Shown here piece by piece: positions 42,422 through 55,269 of a DNA stretch of 64,000 nucleotides. The DNA lies in NCBI GenBank assembly GCA_964057225.1, contig OZ059900.1:1498501-1562500 (forward strand), read 5' to 3'. The notes beneath the pieces were generated by a model that did not search any database, was not told the DNA's origin, and saw nothing but the letters and a program-made list of their open reading frames with translations. This DNA is from Auanema rhodensis. Taxonomy: Eukaryota; Nematoda; Chromadorea; Rhabditida; Rhabditidae. A program made the position numbers and the translations under genes. Each line of letters begins with the position of its first letter. Position 1 is the stretch's first letter.

Positions 42422-43115
42422 AAATAAGTTTATTTTTACGAGTTTGCACTGATATTTATTCATTTTGATCAAAAAAGGTCGAAAATAGAAAGAATTTTTG
42501 AAATTTCCGAGTTTTGAGTCTAATTTGGCTAAATCGCTCATATATATGATCAAAAGCATAGTTTTATTGTCTATGACAACAAAAGTCATAAATTAAACGC
42601 TAGTGATGTTTAAATACTGATTTTCGCTCAAATAGCATTACTACACTAAGTATGGTCGTTTTTATGCCTTTAACACCATATACTCACCGATTTTTGGTAC
42701 AAAATCTGTGATACTCGTAAATTTTGATCATATTCGGTGAGATTTGAGGATCGAACACACAATACACGAAATATGTTTATTTTGACGAGTTTGCACTGAT
42801 ATTTATTCATTTTGATCAAAAAAGGTCGAAAATAGAAAGAATTTTTGAAATTTCCGAGTTTTGAGTCTAATTTGGCTAAATCGCTCATATACATGATCAG
42901 AAGCATAGTTTTATTGTCTATGACAACAAAAGTCATCAATTAAACGCTAGTGATGTTTAAATACTGATTTTCGCTCAAATAGCATTACTACACTAAGTAT
43001 GGTCGTTTTTATGCCTTTAACACCATATACTCACCGATTTTTGGTACAAAATCTGTAATACTCGTAAATTTTGATCATATTCGTTAAGATTTGAAAATCA
43101 AACACACAATAAACA

Positions 43116-43462
43116 AAATCAGTCTATTTTTATGAGCTTGCACTGATATATATTCATTTTGATCAAAAAAGGTCGAAAATAGAAAGAATTTTTGAAATTT
43201 ACGAGTTTTGAGTCTAATTTGGCTAAATCGCTCATATATATGATCAAAAGCATAGTTTTACTGTCTATGATAACAAAAGTCTTCAAATATACACTAATAA
43301 TGTGTAAATCACTGAATTTCACTCAAATGCATTACTACACTAAGTATGGTCGTTTTTATGCCTTTAACACCATATACTCACCGATTTTTGGTACAAAATC
43401 TGTAATACTTGTAAATTTTGATCATATTTGTTAAGATTCGAGAATCAAACACACAATACACG
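43116..43462. repeat. B monomer with one-base deletion in the conserved segment (example)
   Basis: Here caaatagcatt has become caaatgcatt, creating the palindrome atgcat. The same form occurs near 33243, 33938, 43327, 48884, 50967 and 56174, always in a class B unit with aatgtgtaaatc. It shifts the forward frame and opens an 80-codon frame across the unit boundary. Because it is shared by descent within duplicated blocks it is a good lineage marker. Nothing suggests it encodes a protein. Confidence 0.8.
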
Positions 43463-46240
43463 AAATAAGTTTATTTTTACGAGTTTGCACTGATATTTAT
43501 TCATTTTGATCAAAAAAGGTCGAAAATAGAAAGAATTTTTGAAATTTCCGAGTTTTGAGTCTAATTTGGCTAAATTGCTCATATACATGATCAGAAGCAT
43601 AGTTTTATTGTCTCTGACAACAAAAGTCATCAATTAAACGCTAGTGATGTTTAAATACTGATTTTCGCTCAAATAGCATTACTACACTAAGTATGGTCGT
43701 TTTTATGCCTTTAACACCATATACTCACCGATTTTTGGTACAAAATCTGTAATACTCGTAAATTTTGATCATATTCGTTAAGATTTGAGAATCAAACACA
43801 CAATAAACAAAATCAGTCTATTTTTATGAGCTTGCACTGATATATATTCATTTTGATCAAAAAAGGTCGAAAATAGAAAGAATTTTTGAATTTTCCGAGT
43901 TTTGAGTCTAATTTGGCTAAATCGCTCATATATATGATCAAAAGCATAGTTTTATTGTCTATGACAACAAAAGTCATCAATTAAACGCTAGTGATGTTTA
44001 AATACTGAATTTCACTCAAATAGCATTACTACACTAAGTATGGTCGTTTTTATGCCTTTAACACCATATACTCACCGATTTTTGGTACAAAATCTGTGAT
44101 ACTCGTAAATTTTGATCATATTCGGTGAGATTCGAGGATCGAACACACAATACACGAAATATGTTTATTTTGACGAGTTTGCACTGATATTTATTCATTT
44201 TGATCAAAAAAGGTCGAAAATAGAAAGAATTTTTGAAATTTCCGAGTTTTGAGTCTAATTTGGCTAAATCGCTCATATACATGATCAGAAGCATAGTTTT
44301 ATTGTCTATGACAACAAAAGTCATCAATTAAACGCTAGTGATGTTTAAATACTGATTTTCGCTCAAATAGCATTACTACACTAAGTATGGTCGTTTTTAT
44401 GCCTTTAACACCATATACTCACCGATTTTTGGTACAAAATCTGTAATACTCGTAAATTTTGATCATATTCGTTAAGATTTGAAAATCAAACACACAATAA
44501 ACAAAATCAGTCTATTTTTATGAGCTTGCACTGATATATATTCATTTTGATCAAAAAAGGTCGAAAATAGAAAGAATTTTTGAAATTTACGAGTTTTGAA
44601 TCTAATTTGGCTAAATCGCTCATATATATGATCAAAAGCATAGTTTTACTGTCTATGATAACAAAAGTCTTCAAATATACACTAATAATGATTAAATCAC
44701 TGAATTTCACTCAAATAGCATTACTACACTAAGTATGGTCGTTTTCATGCCTTTAACACCATATACTCACCGATTTTTGGTACAAAATCTGTAATACTTG
44801 TAAATTTTGATCATATTCGTTAAGATTCGAGAATCAAACACACAATACACGAAATAAGTTTATTTTTACGAGTTTGCACTGATATTTATTCATTTTGATC
44901 AAAAAAGGTCGAAAATAGAAAGAATTTTTGAAATTTCCGAGTTTTGAGTCTAATTTGGCTAAATCGCTCATATATATGATCAAAAGCATAGTTTTATTGT
45001 CTATGACAACAAAAGTCATCAATTAAACGCTAGTGATGTTTAAATACTGAATTTCGCTCAAATAGCATTACTACACTAAGTATGGTCGTTTTTATGCCTT
45101 TAACACCATATACTCACCGATTTTTGGTACAAAATCTGTAATACTCGTAAATTTTGATCATATTCGTTAAGATTTGAGAATCAAACACACAATAAACAAA
45201 ATCAGTCTATTTTTATGAGCTTGCACTGATATATATTCATTTTGATCAAAAAAGGTCGAAAATAGAAAGAATTTTTGAATTTTCCGAGTTTTGAGTCCAA
45301 TTGGGCTAAATCGCTCATATATATGATCAAAAGCATAGTTTTATTGTCTATAACAACAAAAGTCATCAATTAAACGCTAGTGATGTTTAAATACTGAATT
45401 TCACTCAAATAGCATTACTACACTAAGTATGGTCGTTTTTATGCCTTTAACACCATATACTCACCGATTTTTGGTACAAAATCTGTGATACTCGTAAATT
45501 TTGATCATATTCGGTGAGATTCGAGAATCAAACACACAATACACGAAATAAGTTTATTTTTACGAGTTTGCACTGATATTTATTCATTTTGATCAAAAAA
45601 GGTCGAAAATAGAAAGAATTTTTGAAATTTCCGAGTTTTGAGTCTAATTTGGCTAAATCGCTCATATATATGATCAAAAGCATAGTTTTATTGTCTATGA
45701 CAACAAAAGTCATCAATTAAACGCTAGTGATGTTTAAATACTGAATTTCGCTCAAATAGCATTACTACACTAAGTATGGTCGTTTTTATGCCTTTAACAC
45801 CATATACTCACCGATTTTTGGTACAAAATCTGTAATACTCGTAAATTTTGATCATATTCGTTAAGATTTGAGAATCAAACATACAATACACAAAATCAGT
45901 CTATTTTTATGAGCTTGCACTGATATATATTCATTTTGATCAAAAAAGGTCGAAAATAGAAAGAATTTTTGAAATTTACGAGTTTTGAATCTAATTTGGC
46001 TAAATCGCTCATATATATGATCAAAAGCATAGTTTTACTGTCTATGATAACAAAAGTCTTCAAATATACACTAATAATGATTAAATCACTGAATTTCACT
46101 CAAATAGCATTACTACACTAAGTATGGTCGTTTTCATGCCTTTAACACCATATACTCACCGATTTTTGGTACAAAATCTGTGATACTCGTAAATTCTGAT
46201 CATATTTGGTGAGATTCGAGAATCAAACACACAATACACG

Positions 46241-46587
46241 AAATCAGTCTATTTTTATGAGCTTGCACTGATATATATTCATTTTGATCAAAAAAGGTCG
46301 AAAATAGAAAGAATTTTTGAAATTTCCGAGTTTTTAGTCTAATTTGGCTAAATCGCTCATATACATGATCAGAAGCATAGTTTTATTGTCTATGACAACA
46401 AAAGTCATCAATTAAACGCTAGTGATGTTTAAATCACTGAATTTCACTCAAATAGCTTTACTACACTAAGTATGGTCGTTTTTATGCCTTTAACACCATA
46501 TACTCACCGATTTTTGGTACAAAATCTGTAATACTCGTAAATTTTGATCATATTCGTTAAGATTTGAGAATCAAACATACAATACAC
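46241..46587. repeat. B monomer joined to an A-type left junction
   Basis: The unit starts acacgaaatcagtct. The cacg is the usual A junction and the aaatcagtct is class B. It is preceded by an A-type ending (catatttggtgag, ttcgagaatc). This marks the breakpoint where three B units replaced the two A units expected in the right HOR. Its body, with gagtttttagtc, matches 38946 and 46588. Confidence 0.75.
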
Positions 46588-47283
46588 AAAATCAGTCTAT
46601 TTTTATGAGCTTGCACTGATATATATTCATTTTGATCAAAAAAGGTCGAAAATAGAAAGAATTTTTGAAATTTCCGAGTTTTTAGTCTAATTTGGCTAAA
46701 TCGCTCATATACATGATCAGAAGCATAGTTTTATTGTCTATGACAACAAAAGTCATCAATTAAACGCTAGTGATGTTTAAATACTGATTTTCGCTCAAAT
46801 AGCATTACTACACTAAGTATGGTCGTTTTTATGCCTTTAACACCATATACTCACCGATTTTTGGTACAAAATCTGTGATACTCGTAAATTTTGATCATAT
46901 TCGGTGAGATTCGAGAATCAAACATACAATACACAAAATCAGTCTATTTTTATGAGCTTGCACTGATATATATTCATTTTGATCAAAAAAGGTAGAAAAT
47001 AGAAAGAATTTTTGAAATTTACGAGTTTTGAGTCTAATTTGGCTAAATCGCTCATATATATGATCAGAAGCATAGTTTTATTGTCTATGATAACAAAAGT
47101 CTTCAAATATACACTAATAATGTGTAAATCACTGAATTTCACTCAAATAGCATTACTACACTAAGTATGGTCGTTTTCATGCCTTTAACACCATATACTC
47201 ACCGATTTTTGGTACAAAATCTGTGATACTCGTAAATTTTGATCATATTCGGTGAGATTCGAGAATCAAACACACAATACACG

Positions 47284-50061
47284 AAATAAGTTTATTTTTA
47301 CGAGTTTGCACTGATATTTATTCATTTTGATCAAAAAAGGTCGAAAATAGAAAGAATTTTTGAAATTTCCGAGTTTTGAGTCTAATTTGGCTAAATCGCT
47401 CATATATATGATCAAAAGCATAGTTTTATTGTCTATGACAACAAAAGTCATAAATTAAACGCTAGTGATGTTTAAATACTGATTTTCGCTCAAATAGCAT
47501 TACTACACTAAGTATGGTCGTTTTTATGCCTTTAACACCATATACTCACCGATTTTTGGTACAAAATCTGTGATACTCGTAAATTTTGATCATATTCGGT
47601 GAGATTCGAGGATCGAACACACAATACACGAAATATGTTTATTTTGACGAGTTTGCACTGATATTTATTCATTTTGATCAAAAAAGGTCGAAAATAGAAA
47701 GAATTTTTGAAATTTCCGAGTTTTGAGTCTAATTTGGCTAAATCGCTCATATATATGATCAGAAGCATAGTTTTATTGTCTATGACAACAAAAGTCATTA
47801 ATTAAACACTAATGATGTTTAAATTACTAAATTTCGCTCAAATAGCATTACTACACTAAGTATGGTCGTTTTTATGCCTTTAACACCATATACTCACCGA
47901 TTTTTGGTACAAAATCTGTAATACTCGTAAATTTTGATCATATTCGTTAAGATTTGAGAATCAAACACACAATACACAAAATCAGTCTATTTTTATGAGC
48001 TTGCACTGATATATATTCATTTTGATCAAAAAAGGTCGAAAATAGAAAGAATTTTTGAAATTTCCGAGTTTTGAGTCCAATTTGGCTGAATCGCTCATAT
48101 ATATGATCAAAAGCATAGTTTTATTGTCTATAACAACAAAAGTCATCAATTAAACGCTAGTGATGTTTTAATACTGAATTTCGCTCAAATAGCATTACTA
48201 CACTAAGTATGGTCGTTTTTATGCCTTTAACACCATATACTCACCGATTTTTGGTACAAAATCTGTAATACTCGTAAATTTTGATCATATTCGGTGAGAT
48301 TCGAGGATCGAACACACAATACACGAAATATGTTTATTTTGACGAGTTTGCACTGATATTTATTCATTTTGATCAAAAAAGGTCGAAAATAGAAAGAATT
48401 TTTGAAATTTCCGAGTTTTGAGTCTAATTTGGCTAAATCGCTCATATACATGATCAGAAGCATAGTTTTATTGTCTATGACAACAAAAGTCATCAATTAA
48501 ACGCTAGTGATGTTTAAATACTGATTTTCGCTCAAATAGCATTACTACACTAAGTATGGTCGTTTTTATGCCTTTAACACCATATACTCACCGATTTTTG
48601 GTACAAAATCTGTAATACTCGTGAATTTTGATCATATTCGTTAAGATTTGAAAATCAAACACACAATAAACAAAATCAGTCTATTTTTATGAGCTTGCAC
48701 TGATATATATTCATTTTGATCAAAAAAGGTCGAAAATAGAAAGAATTTTTGAAATTTACGATTTTTGAGTCTAATTTGGCTAAATCGCTCATATATATGA
48801 TCAAAAGCATAGTTTTACTGTCTATGATAACAAAAGTCTTCAAATATACACTAATAATGTGTAAATCACTGAATTTCACTCAAATGCATTACTACACTAA
48901 GTATGGTCGTTTTTATGCCTTTAACACCATATACTCACCGATTTTTGGTACAAAATCTGTAATACTTGTAAATTTTGATCATATTCGTTAAGATTCGAGA
49001 ATCAAACACACAATACACGAAATAAGTTTATTTTTACGAGTTTGCACTGATATTTATTCATTTTGATCAAAAAAGGTCGAAAATAGAAAGAATTTTTGAA
49101 ATTTCCGAGTTTTGAGTCTAATTTGGCTAAATTGCTCATATACATGATCAGAAGCATAGTTTTATTGTCTCTGACAACAAAAGTCATCAATTAAACGCTA
49201 GTGATGTTTAAATACTGATTTTCGCTCAAATAGCATTACTACACTAAGTATGGTCGTTTTTATGCCTTTAACACCATATACTCACCGATTTTTGGTACAA
49301 AATCTGTAATACTCGTAAATTTTGATCATATTCGTTAAGATTTGAGAATCAAACACACAATAAACAAAATCAGTCTATTTTTATGAGCTTGCACTGATAT
49401 ATATTCATTTTGATCAAAAAAGGTCGAAAATAGAAAGAATTTTTGAATTTTCCGAGTTTTGAGTCTAATTTGGCTAAATCGCTCATATACATGATCAGAA
49501 GCATAGTTTTATTGTCTATGACAACAAAAGTCATCAATTAAACGCTAGTGATGTTTAAATACTGATTTTCGCTCAAATAGCATTACTACACTAAGTATGG
49601 TCGTTTTTATGCCTTTAACACCATATACTCACCGATTTTTGGTACAAAATCTGTGATACTCGTAAATTTTGATCATATTCGGTGAGATTCGAGAATCAAA
49701 CACACAATACACGAAATAAGTTTATTTTTACGAGTTTGCACTGATATTTATTCATTTTGATCAAAAAAGGTAGAAAATAGAAAGAATTTTTGAAATTTAC
49801 GAGTTTTGAGTCTAATTTGGCTAAATCGCTCATATATATGATCAGAAGCATAGTTTTATTGTCTATGATAACAAAAGTCTTCAAATATACACTAATAATG
49901 TGTAAATCACTGAATTTCACTCAAATAGCATTACTACACTAAGTATGGTCGTTTTCATGCCTTTAACACCATATACTCACCGATTTTTGGTACAAAATCT
50001 GTGATACTCGTAAATTTTGATCATATTCGGTGAGATTCGAGAATCAAACACACAATACACG
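47284..50061. repeat. Right-domain HOR copy, contracted (8 monomers)
   Basis: The copy starts with the cataaattaaa A unit (47284) and ends before the next one (50062), 2,778 bp later. It keeps the caaatgcatt B unit (48673) and the aaattgctc A unit (49020), which match 50756 and 51103 at an offset of 2,083 bp. It lacks the later half of the HOR. It includes the hybrid monomer at 49714. Confidence 0.75.
49714..50061. repeat. Hybrid A/B monomer
   Basis: The first part is class A (aaataagttt, tttttacgag, gatatttattc). From the middle it is the B sub-variant seen at 30600, 39641 and 46936 (ggtagaaaat, aatttacgag, gataacaaaagtcttc, aatgtgtaaatc, then ttttcatgcc). The switch lies between about 49754 and 49772. 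It shows recombination between non-allelic units of different class. Confidence 0.82.
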
Positions 50062-53000
50062 AAATAAGTTTATTTTTACGAGTTTGCACTGATATTTATT
50101 CATTTTGATCAAAAAAGGTCGAAAATAGAAAGAATTTTTGAAATTTCCGAGTTTTGAGTCTAATTTGGCTAAATCGCTCATATATATGATCAAAAGCATA
50201 GTTTTATTGTCTATGACAACAAAAGTCATAAATTAAACGCTAGTGATGTTTAAATACTGATTTTCGCTCAAATAGCATTACTACACTAAGTATGGTCGTT
50301 TTTATGCCTTTAACACCATATACTCACCGATTTTTGGTACAAAATCTGTGATACTCGTAAATTTTGATCATATTCGGTGAGATTCGAGGATCGAACACAC
50401 AATACACGAAATATGTTTATTTTGACGAGTTTGCACTGATATTTATTCATTTTGATCAAAAAAGGTCGAAAATAGAAAGAATTTTTGAAATTTCCGAGTT
50501 TTGAGTCTAATTTGGCTAAATCGCTCATATACATGATCAGAAGCATAGTTTTATTGTCTATGACAACAAAAGTCATCAATTAAACGCTAGTGATGTTTAA
50601 ATACTGATTTTCGCTCAAATAGCATTACTACACTAAGTATGGTCGTTTTTATGCCTTTAACACCATATACTCACCGATTTTTGGTACAAAATCTGTAATA
50701 CTCGTAAATTTTGATCATATTCGTTAAGATTTGAAAATCAAACACACAATAAACAAAATCAGTCTATTTTTATGAGCTTGCACTGATATATATTCATTTT
50801 GATCAAAAAAGGTCGAAAATAGAAAGAATTTTTGAAATTTACGAGTTTTGAGTCTAATTTGGCTAAATCGCTCATATATATGATCAAAAGCATAGTTTTA
50901 CTGTCTATGATAACAAAAGTCTTCAAATATACACTAATAATGTGTAAATCACTGAATTTCACTCAAATGCATTACTACACTAAGTATGGTCGTTTTTATG
51001 CCTTTAACACCATATACTCACCGATTTTTGGTACAAAATCTGTAATACTTGTAAATTTTGATCATATTCGTTAAGATTCGAGAATCAAACACACAATACA
51101 CGAAATAAGTTAATTTTTACGAGTTTGCACTGATATTTATTCATTTTGATCAAAAAAGGTCGAAAATAGAAAGAATTTTTGAAATTTCCGAGTTTTGAGT
51201 CTAATTTGGCTAAATTGCTCATATACATGATCAGAAGCATAGTTTTATTGTCTCTGACAACAAAAGTCATCAATTAAACGCTAGTGATGTTTAAATACTG
51301 ATTTTCGCTCAAATAGCATTACTACACTAAGTATGGTCGTTTTTATGCCTTTAACACCATATACTCACCGATTTTTGGTACAAAATCTGTAATACTCGTA
51401 AATTTTGATCATATTCGTTAAGATTTGAGAATCAAACACACAATAAACAAAATCAGTCTATTTTTATGAGCTTGCACTGATATATATTCATTTTGATCAA
51501 AAAAGGTCGAAAATAGAAAGAATTTTTGAATTTTCCGAGTTTTGAGTCTAATTTGGCTAAATCGCTCATATATATGATCAAAAGCATAGTTTTATTGTCT
51601 ATGACAACAAAAGTCATCAATTAAACGCTAGTGATGTTTAAATACTGAATTTCACTCAAATAGCATTACTACACTAAGTATGGTCGTTTTTATGCCTTTA
51701 ACACCATATACTCACCGATTTTTGGTACAAAATCTGTGATACTCGTAAATTTTGATTATATTCGGTGAGATTCGAGGATCGAACACACAATACACGAAAT
51801 ATGTTTATTTTGACGAGTTTGCACTGATATTTATTCATTTTGATCAAAAAAGGTCGAAAATAGAAAGAATTTTTGAAATTTCCGAGTTTTGAGTCTAATT
51901 TGGCTAAATCGCTCATATACATGATCAGAAGCATAGTTTTATTGTCTATGACAACAAAAGTCATCAATTAAACGCTAGTGATGTTTAAATACTGATTTTC
52001 GCTCAAATAGCATTACTACACTAAGTATGGTCGTTTTTATGCCTTTAACACCATATACTCACCGATTTTTGGTACAAAATCTGTAATACTCGTAAATTTT
52101 GATCATATTCGTTAAGATTTGAAAATCAAACACACAATAAACAAAATCAGTCTATTTTTATGAGCTTGCACTGATATATATTCATTTTGATCAAAAAAGG
52201 TCGAAAATAGAAAGAATTTTTGAAATTTACGAGTTTTGAATCTAATTTGGCTAAATCGCTCATATATATGATCAAAAGCATAGTTTTACTGTCTATGATA
52301 ACAAAAGTCTTCAAATATACACTAATAATGATTAAATCACTGAATTTCACTCAAATAGCATTACTACACTAAGTATGGTCGTTTTCATGCCTTTAACACC
52401 ATATACTCACCGATTTTTGGTACAAAATCTGTGATACTCGTAAATTTTGATTATATTCGGTGAGATTCGAGGATCGAACACACAATACACGAAATATGTT
52501 TATTTTGACGAGTTTGCACTGATATTTATTCATTTTGATCAAAAAAGGTCGAAAATAGAAAGAATTTTTGAAATTTCCGAGTTTTGAGTCTAATTTGGCT
52601 AAATCGCTCATATACATGATCAGAAGCATAGTTTTATTGTCTATGACAACAAAAGTCATCAATTAAACGCTAGTGATGTTTAAATACTGATTTTCGCTCA
52701 AATAGCATTACTACACTAAGTATGGTCGTTTTTATGCCTTTAACACCATATACTCACCGATTTTTGGTACAAAATCTGTAATACTCGTAAATTTTGATCA
52801 TATTCGTTAAGATTTGAAAATCAAACACACAATAAACAAAATCAGTCTATTTTTATGAGCTTGCACTGATATATATTCATTTTGATCAAAAAAGGTCGAA
52901 AATAGAAAGAATTTTTGAAATTTACGAGTTTTGAATCTAATTTGGCTAAATCGCTCATATATATGATCAAAAGCATAGTTTTACTGTCTATGATAACAAA

Positions 53001-55269
53001 AGTCTTCAAATATACACTAATAATGATTAAATCACTGAATTTCACTCAAATAGCATTACTACACTAAGTATGGTCGTTTTCATGCCTTTAACACCATATA
53101 CTCACCGATTTTTGGTACAAAATCTGTAATACTTGTAAATTTTGATCATATTCGTTAAGATTCGAGAATCAAACACACAATACACGAAATAAGTTTATTT
53201 TTACGAGTTTGCACTGATATTTATTCATTTTGATCAAAAAAGGTCGAAAATAGAAAGAATTTTTGAAATTTCCGAGTTTTGAGTCTAATTTGGCTAAATC
53301 GCTCATATATATGATCAAAAACATAGTTTTATTGTCTATGACAACAAAAGTCATCAATTAAACGCTAGTGATGTTTAAATACTGAATTTCGCTCAAATAG
53401 CATTACTACACTAAGTATGGTCGTTTTTATGCCTTTAACACCATATACTCACCGATTTTTGGTACAAAATCTGTAATACTCGTAAATTTTGATCATATTC
53501 GTTAAGATTTGAGAATCAAACACACAATAAACAAAATCAGTCTATTTTTATGAGCTTGCACTGATATATATTCATTTTGATCAAAAAAGGTCGAAAATAG
53601 AAAGAATTTTTGAATTTTCCGAGTTTTGAGTCCAATTGGGCTAAATCGCTCATATATATGATCAAAAGCATAGTTTTATTGTCTATAACAACAAAAGTCA
53701 TCAATTAAACGCTAGTGATGTTTAAATACTGAATTTCACTCAAATAGCATTACTACACTAAGTATGGTCGTTTTTATGCCTTTAACACCATATACTCACC
53801 GATTTTTGGTACAAAATCTGTGATACTCGTAAATTTTGATCATATTTGGTGAGATTCGAGAATCAAACACACAATACACGAAATAAGTTTATTTTTACGA
53901 GTTTGCACTGATATTTATTCATTTTGATCAAAAAAGGTCGAAAATAGAAAGAATTTTTGAAATTTCCGAGTTTTGAGTCTAATTTGGCTAAATCGCTCAT
54001 ATATATGATCAAAAGCATAGTTTTATTGTCTATGACAACAAAAGTCATCAATTAAACGCTAGTGATGTTTAAATACTGAATTTCGCTCAAATAGCATTAC
54101 TACACTAAGTATGGTCGTTTTTATGCCTTTAACACCATATACTCACCGATTTTTGGTACAAAATCTGTAATACTCGTAAATTTTGATCATATTCGTTAAG
54201 ATTTGAGAATCAAACATACAATACACAAAATCAGTCTATTTTTATGAGCTTGCACTGATATATATTCATTTTGATCAAAAAAGGTCGAAAATAGAAAGAA
54301 TTTTTGAAATTTACGAGTTTTGAATCTAATTTGGCTAAATCGCTCATATATATGATCAAAAGCATAGTTTTACTGTCTATGATAACAAAAGTCTTCAAAT
54401 ATACACTAATAATGATTAAATCACTGAATTTCACTCAAATAGCATTACTACACTAAGTATGGTCGTTTTCATGCCTTTAACACCATATACTCACCGATTT
54501 TTGGTACAAAATCTGTGATACTCGTAAATTCTGATCATATTTGGTGAGATTCGAGAATCAAACACACAATACACGAAATAAGTTTATTTTTACGAGTTTG
54601 CACTGATATTTATTCATTTTGATCAAAAAAGGTCGAAAATAGAAAGAATTTTTGAAATTTCCGAGTTTTGAGTCTAATTTGGCTAAATCGCTCATATATA
54701 TGATCAAAAGCATAGTTTTATTGTCTATGACAACAAAAGTCATCAATTAAACGCTAGTGATGTTTAAATACTGAATTTCGCTCAAATAGCATTACTACAC
54801 TAAGTATGGTCGTTTTTATGCCTTTAACACCATATACTCACCGATTTTTGGTACAAAATCTGTGATACTCGTAAATTTTGATCATATTCGGTGAGATTCG
54901 AGAATCAAACACACAATACACGAAATAAGTTTATTTTTACGAGTTTGCACTGATATTTATTCATTTTGATCAAAAAAGGTCGAAAATAGAAAGAATTTTT
55001 GAAATTTCCGAGTTTTGAGTCTAATTTGGCTAAATCGCTCATATATATGATCAAAAGCATAGTTTTATTGTCTATGACAACAAAAGTCATCAATTAAACG
55101 CTAGTGATGTTTAAATACTGAATTTCGCTCAAATAGCATTACTACACTAAGTATGGTCGTTTTCATGCCTTTAACACCATATACTCACCGATTTTTGGTA
55201 CAAAATCTGTGATACTCGTAAATTTTGATCATATTCGGTGAGATTCGAGAATCAAACACACAATACACG
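50062..55269. repeat. Right-domain HOR copy, 13 monomers plus a two-monomer duplication
   Basis: The order is 50062 A (cataaattaaa), 50409 A (aaatatgttt), 50756 B (caaatgcatt), 51103 A (aaattgctc), 51450 B, 51797 A, 52144 B, then 52492 A and 52839 B (a repeat of the previous pair), 53187 A, 53534 B (ctataacaac), 53881 A, 54228 B, 54576 A and 54923 A. The next cataaattaaa unit is 5,208 bp on. Removing the duplicated pair leaves 13 units, about 4.5 kb. Confidence 0.82.
51797..53186. repeat. Recent dimer duplication marked by gattatattc
   Basis: The pairs 51797 + 52144 and 52492 + 52839 are 695 bp apart. Both are preceded by the rare ttttgattatattcgg (near 51751 and 52446), where nearly all other units have gatcatattc. 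The copies of this HOR at 44157 and 57005 have one pair only. Confidence 0.85.

Larger units (their letters stand above)
34422..43462. repeat. Middle-domain duplicated block, copy 2 (9,041 bp, 26 monomers)
   Basis: Copy 2 lies 10,084 bp from copy 1 at both ends, but only 9,041 bp from it in the middle (about 36.5-40.6 kb). Three units are missing after 36162, and three units (about 40684-41726) are present twice after 40336. The length therefore returns exactly to 9,041 bp. Unit 39641 (ggtagaaaat) has tttttatgcc in its conserved segment where copy 1 has ttttcatgcc, a later change or conversion. Confidence 0.88.
42422..47283. repeat. Right-domain HOR copy with alternative ending (14 monomers)
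   Basis: This copy overlaps the end of the middle block. Unit order is A with cataaattaaa (42422), A with aaatatgttt and ttttgacgag (42769), B with caaatgcatt (43116), A with aaattgctc and gtctctgac (43463), B (43810), A with aaatatgttt (44157), B with gaatct (44504), A (44852), B with ctataacaac (45199), A (45546) and B with gaatct (45893). Instead of the two A units expected next it has three B units (46241, 46588, 46936) that match 38946-39988. Confidence 0.75.
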
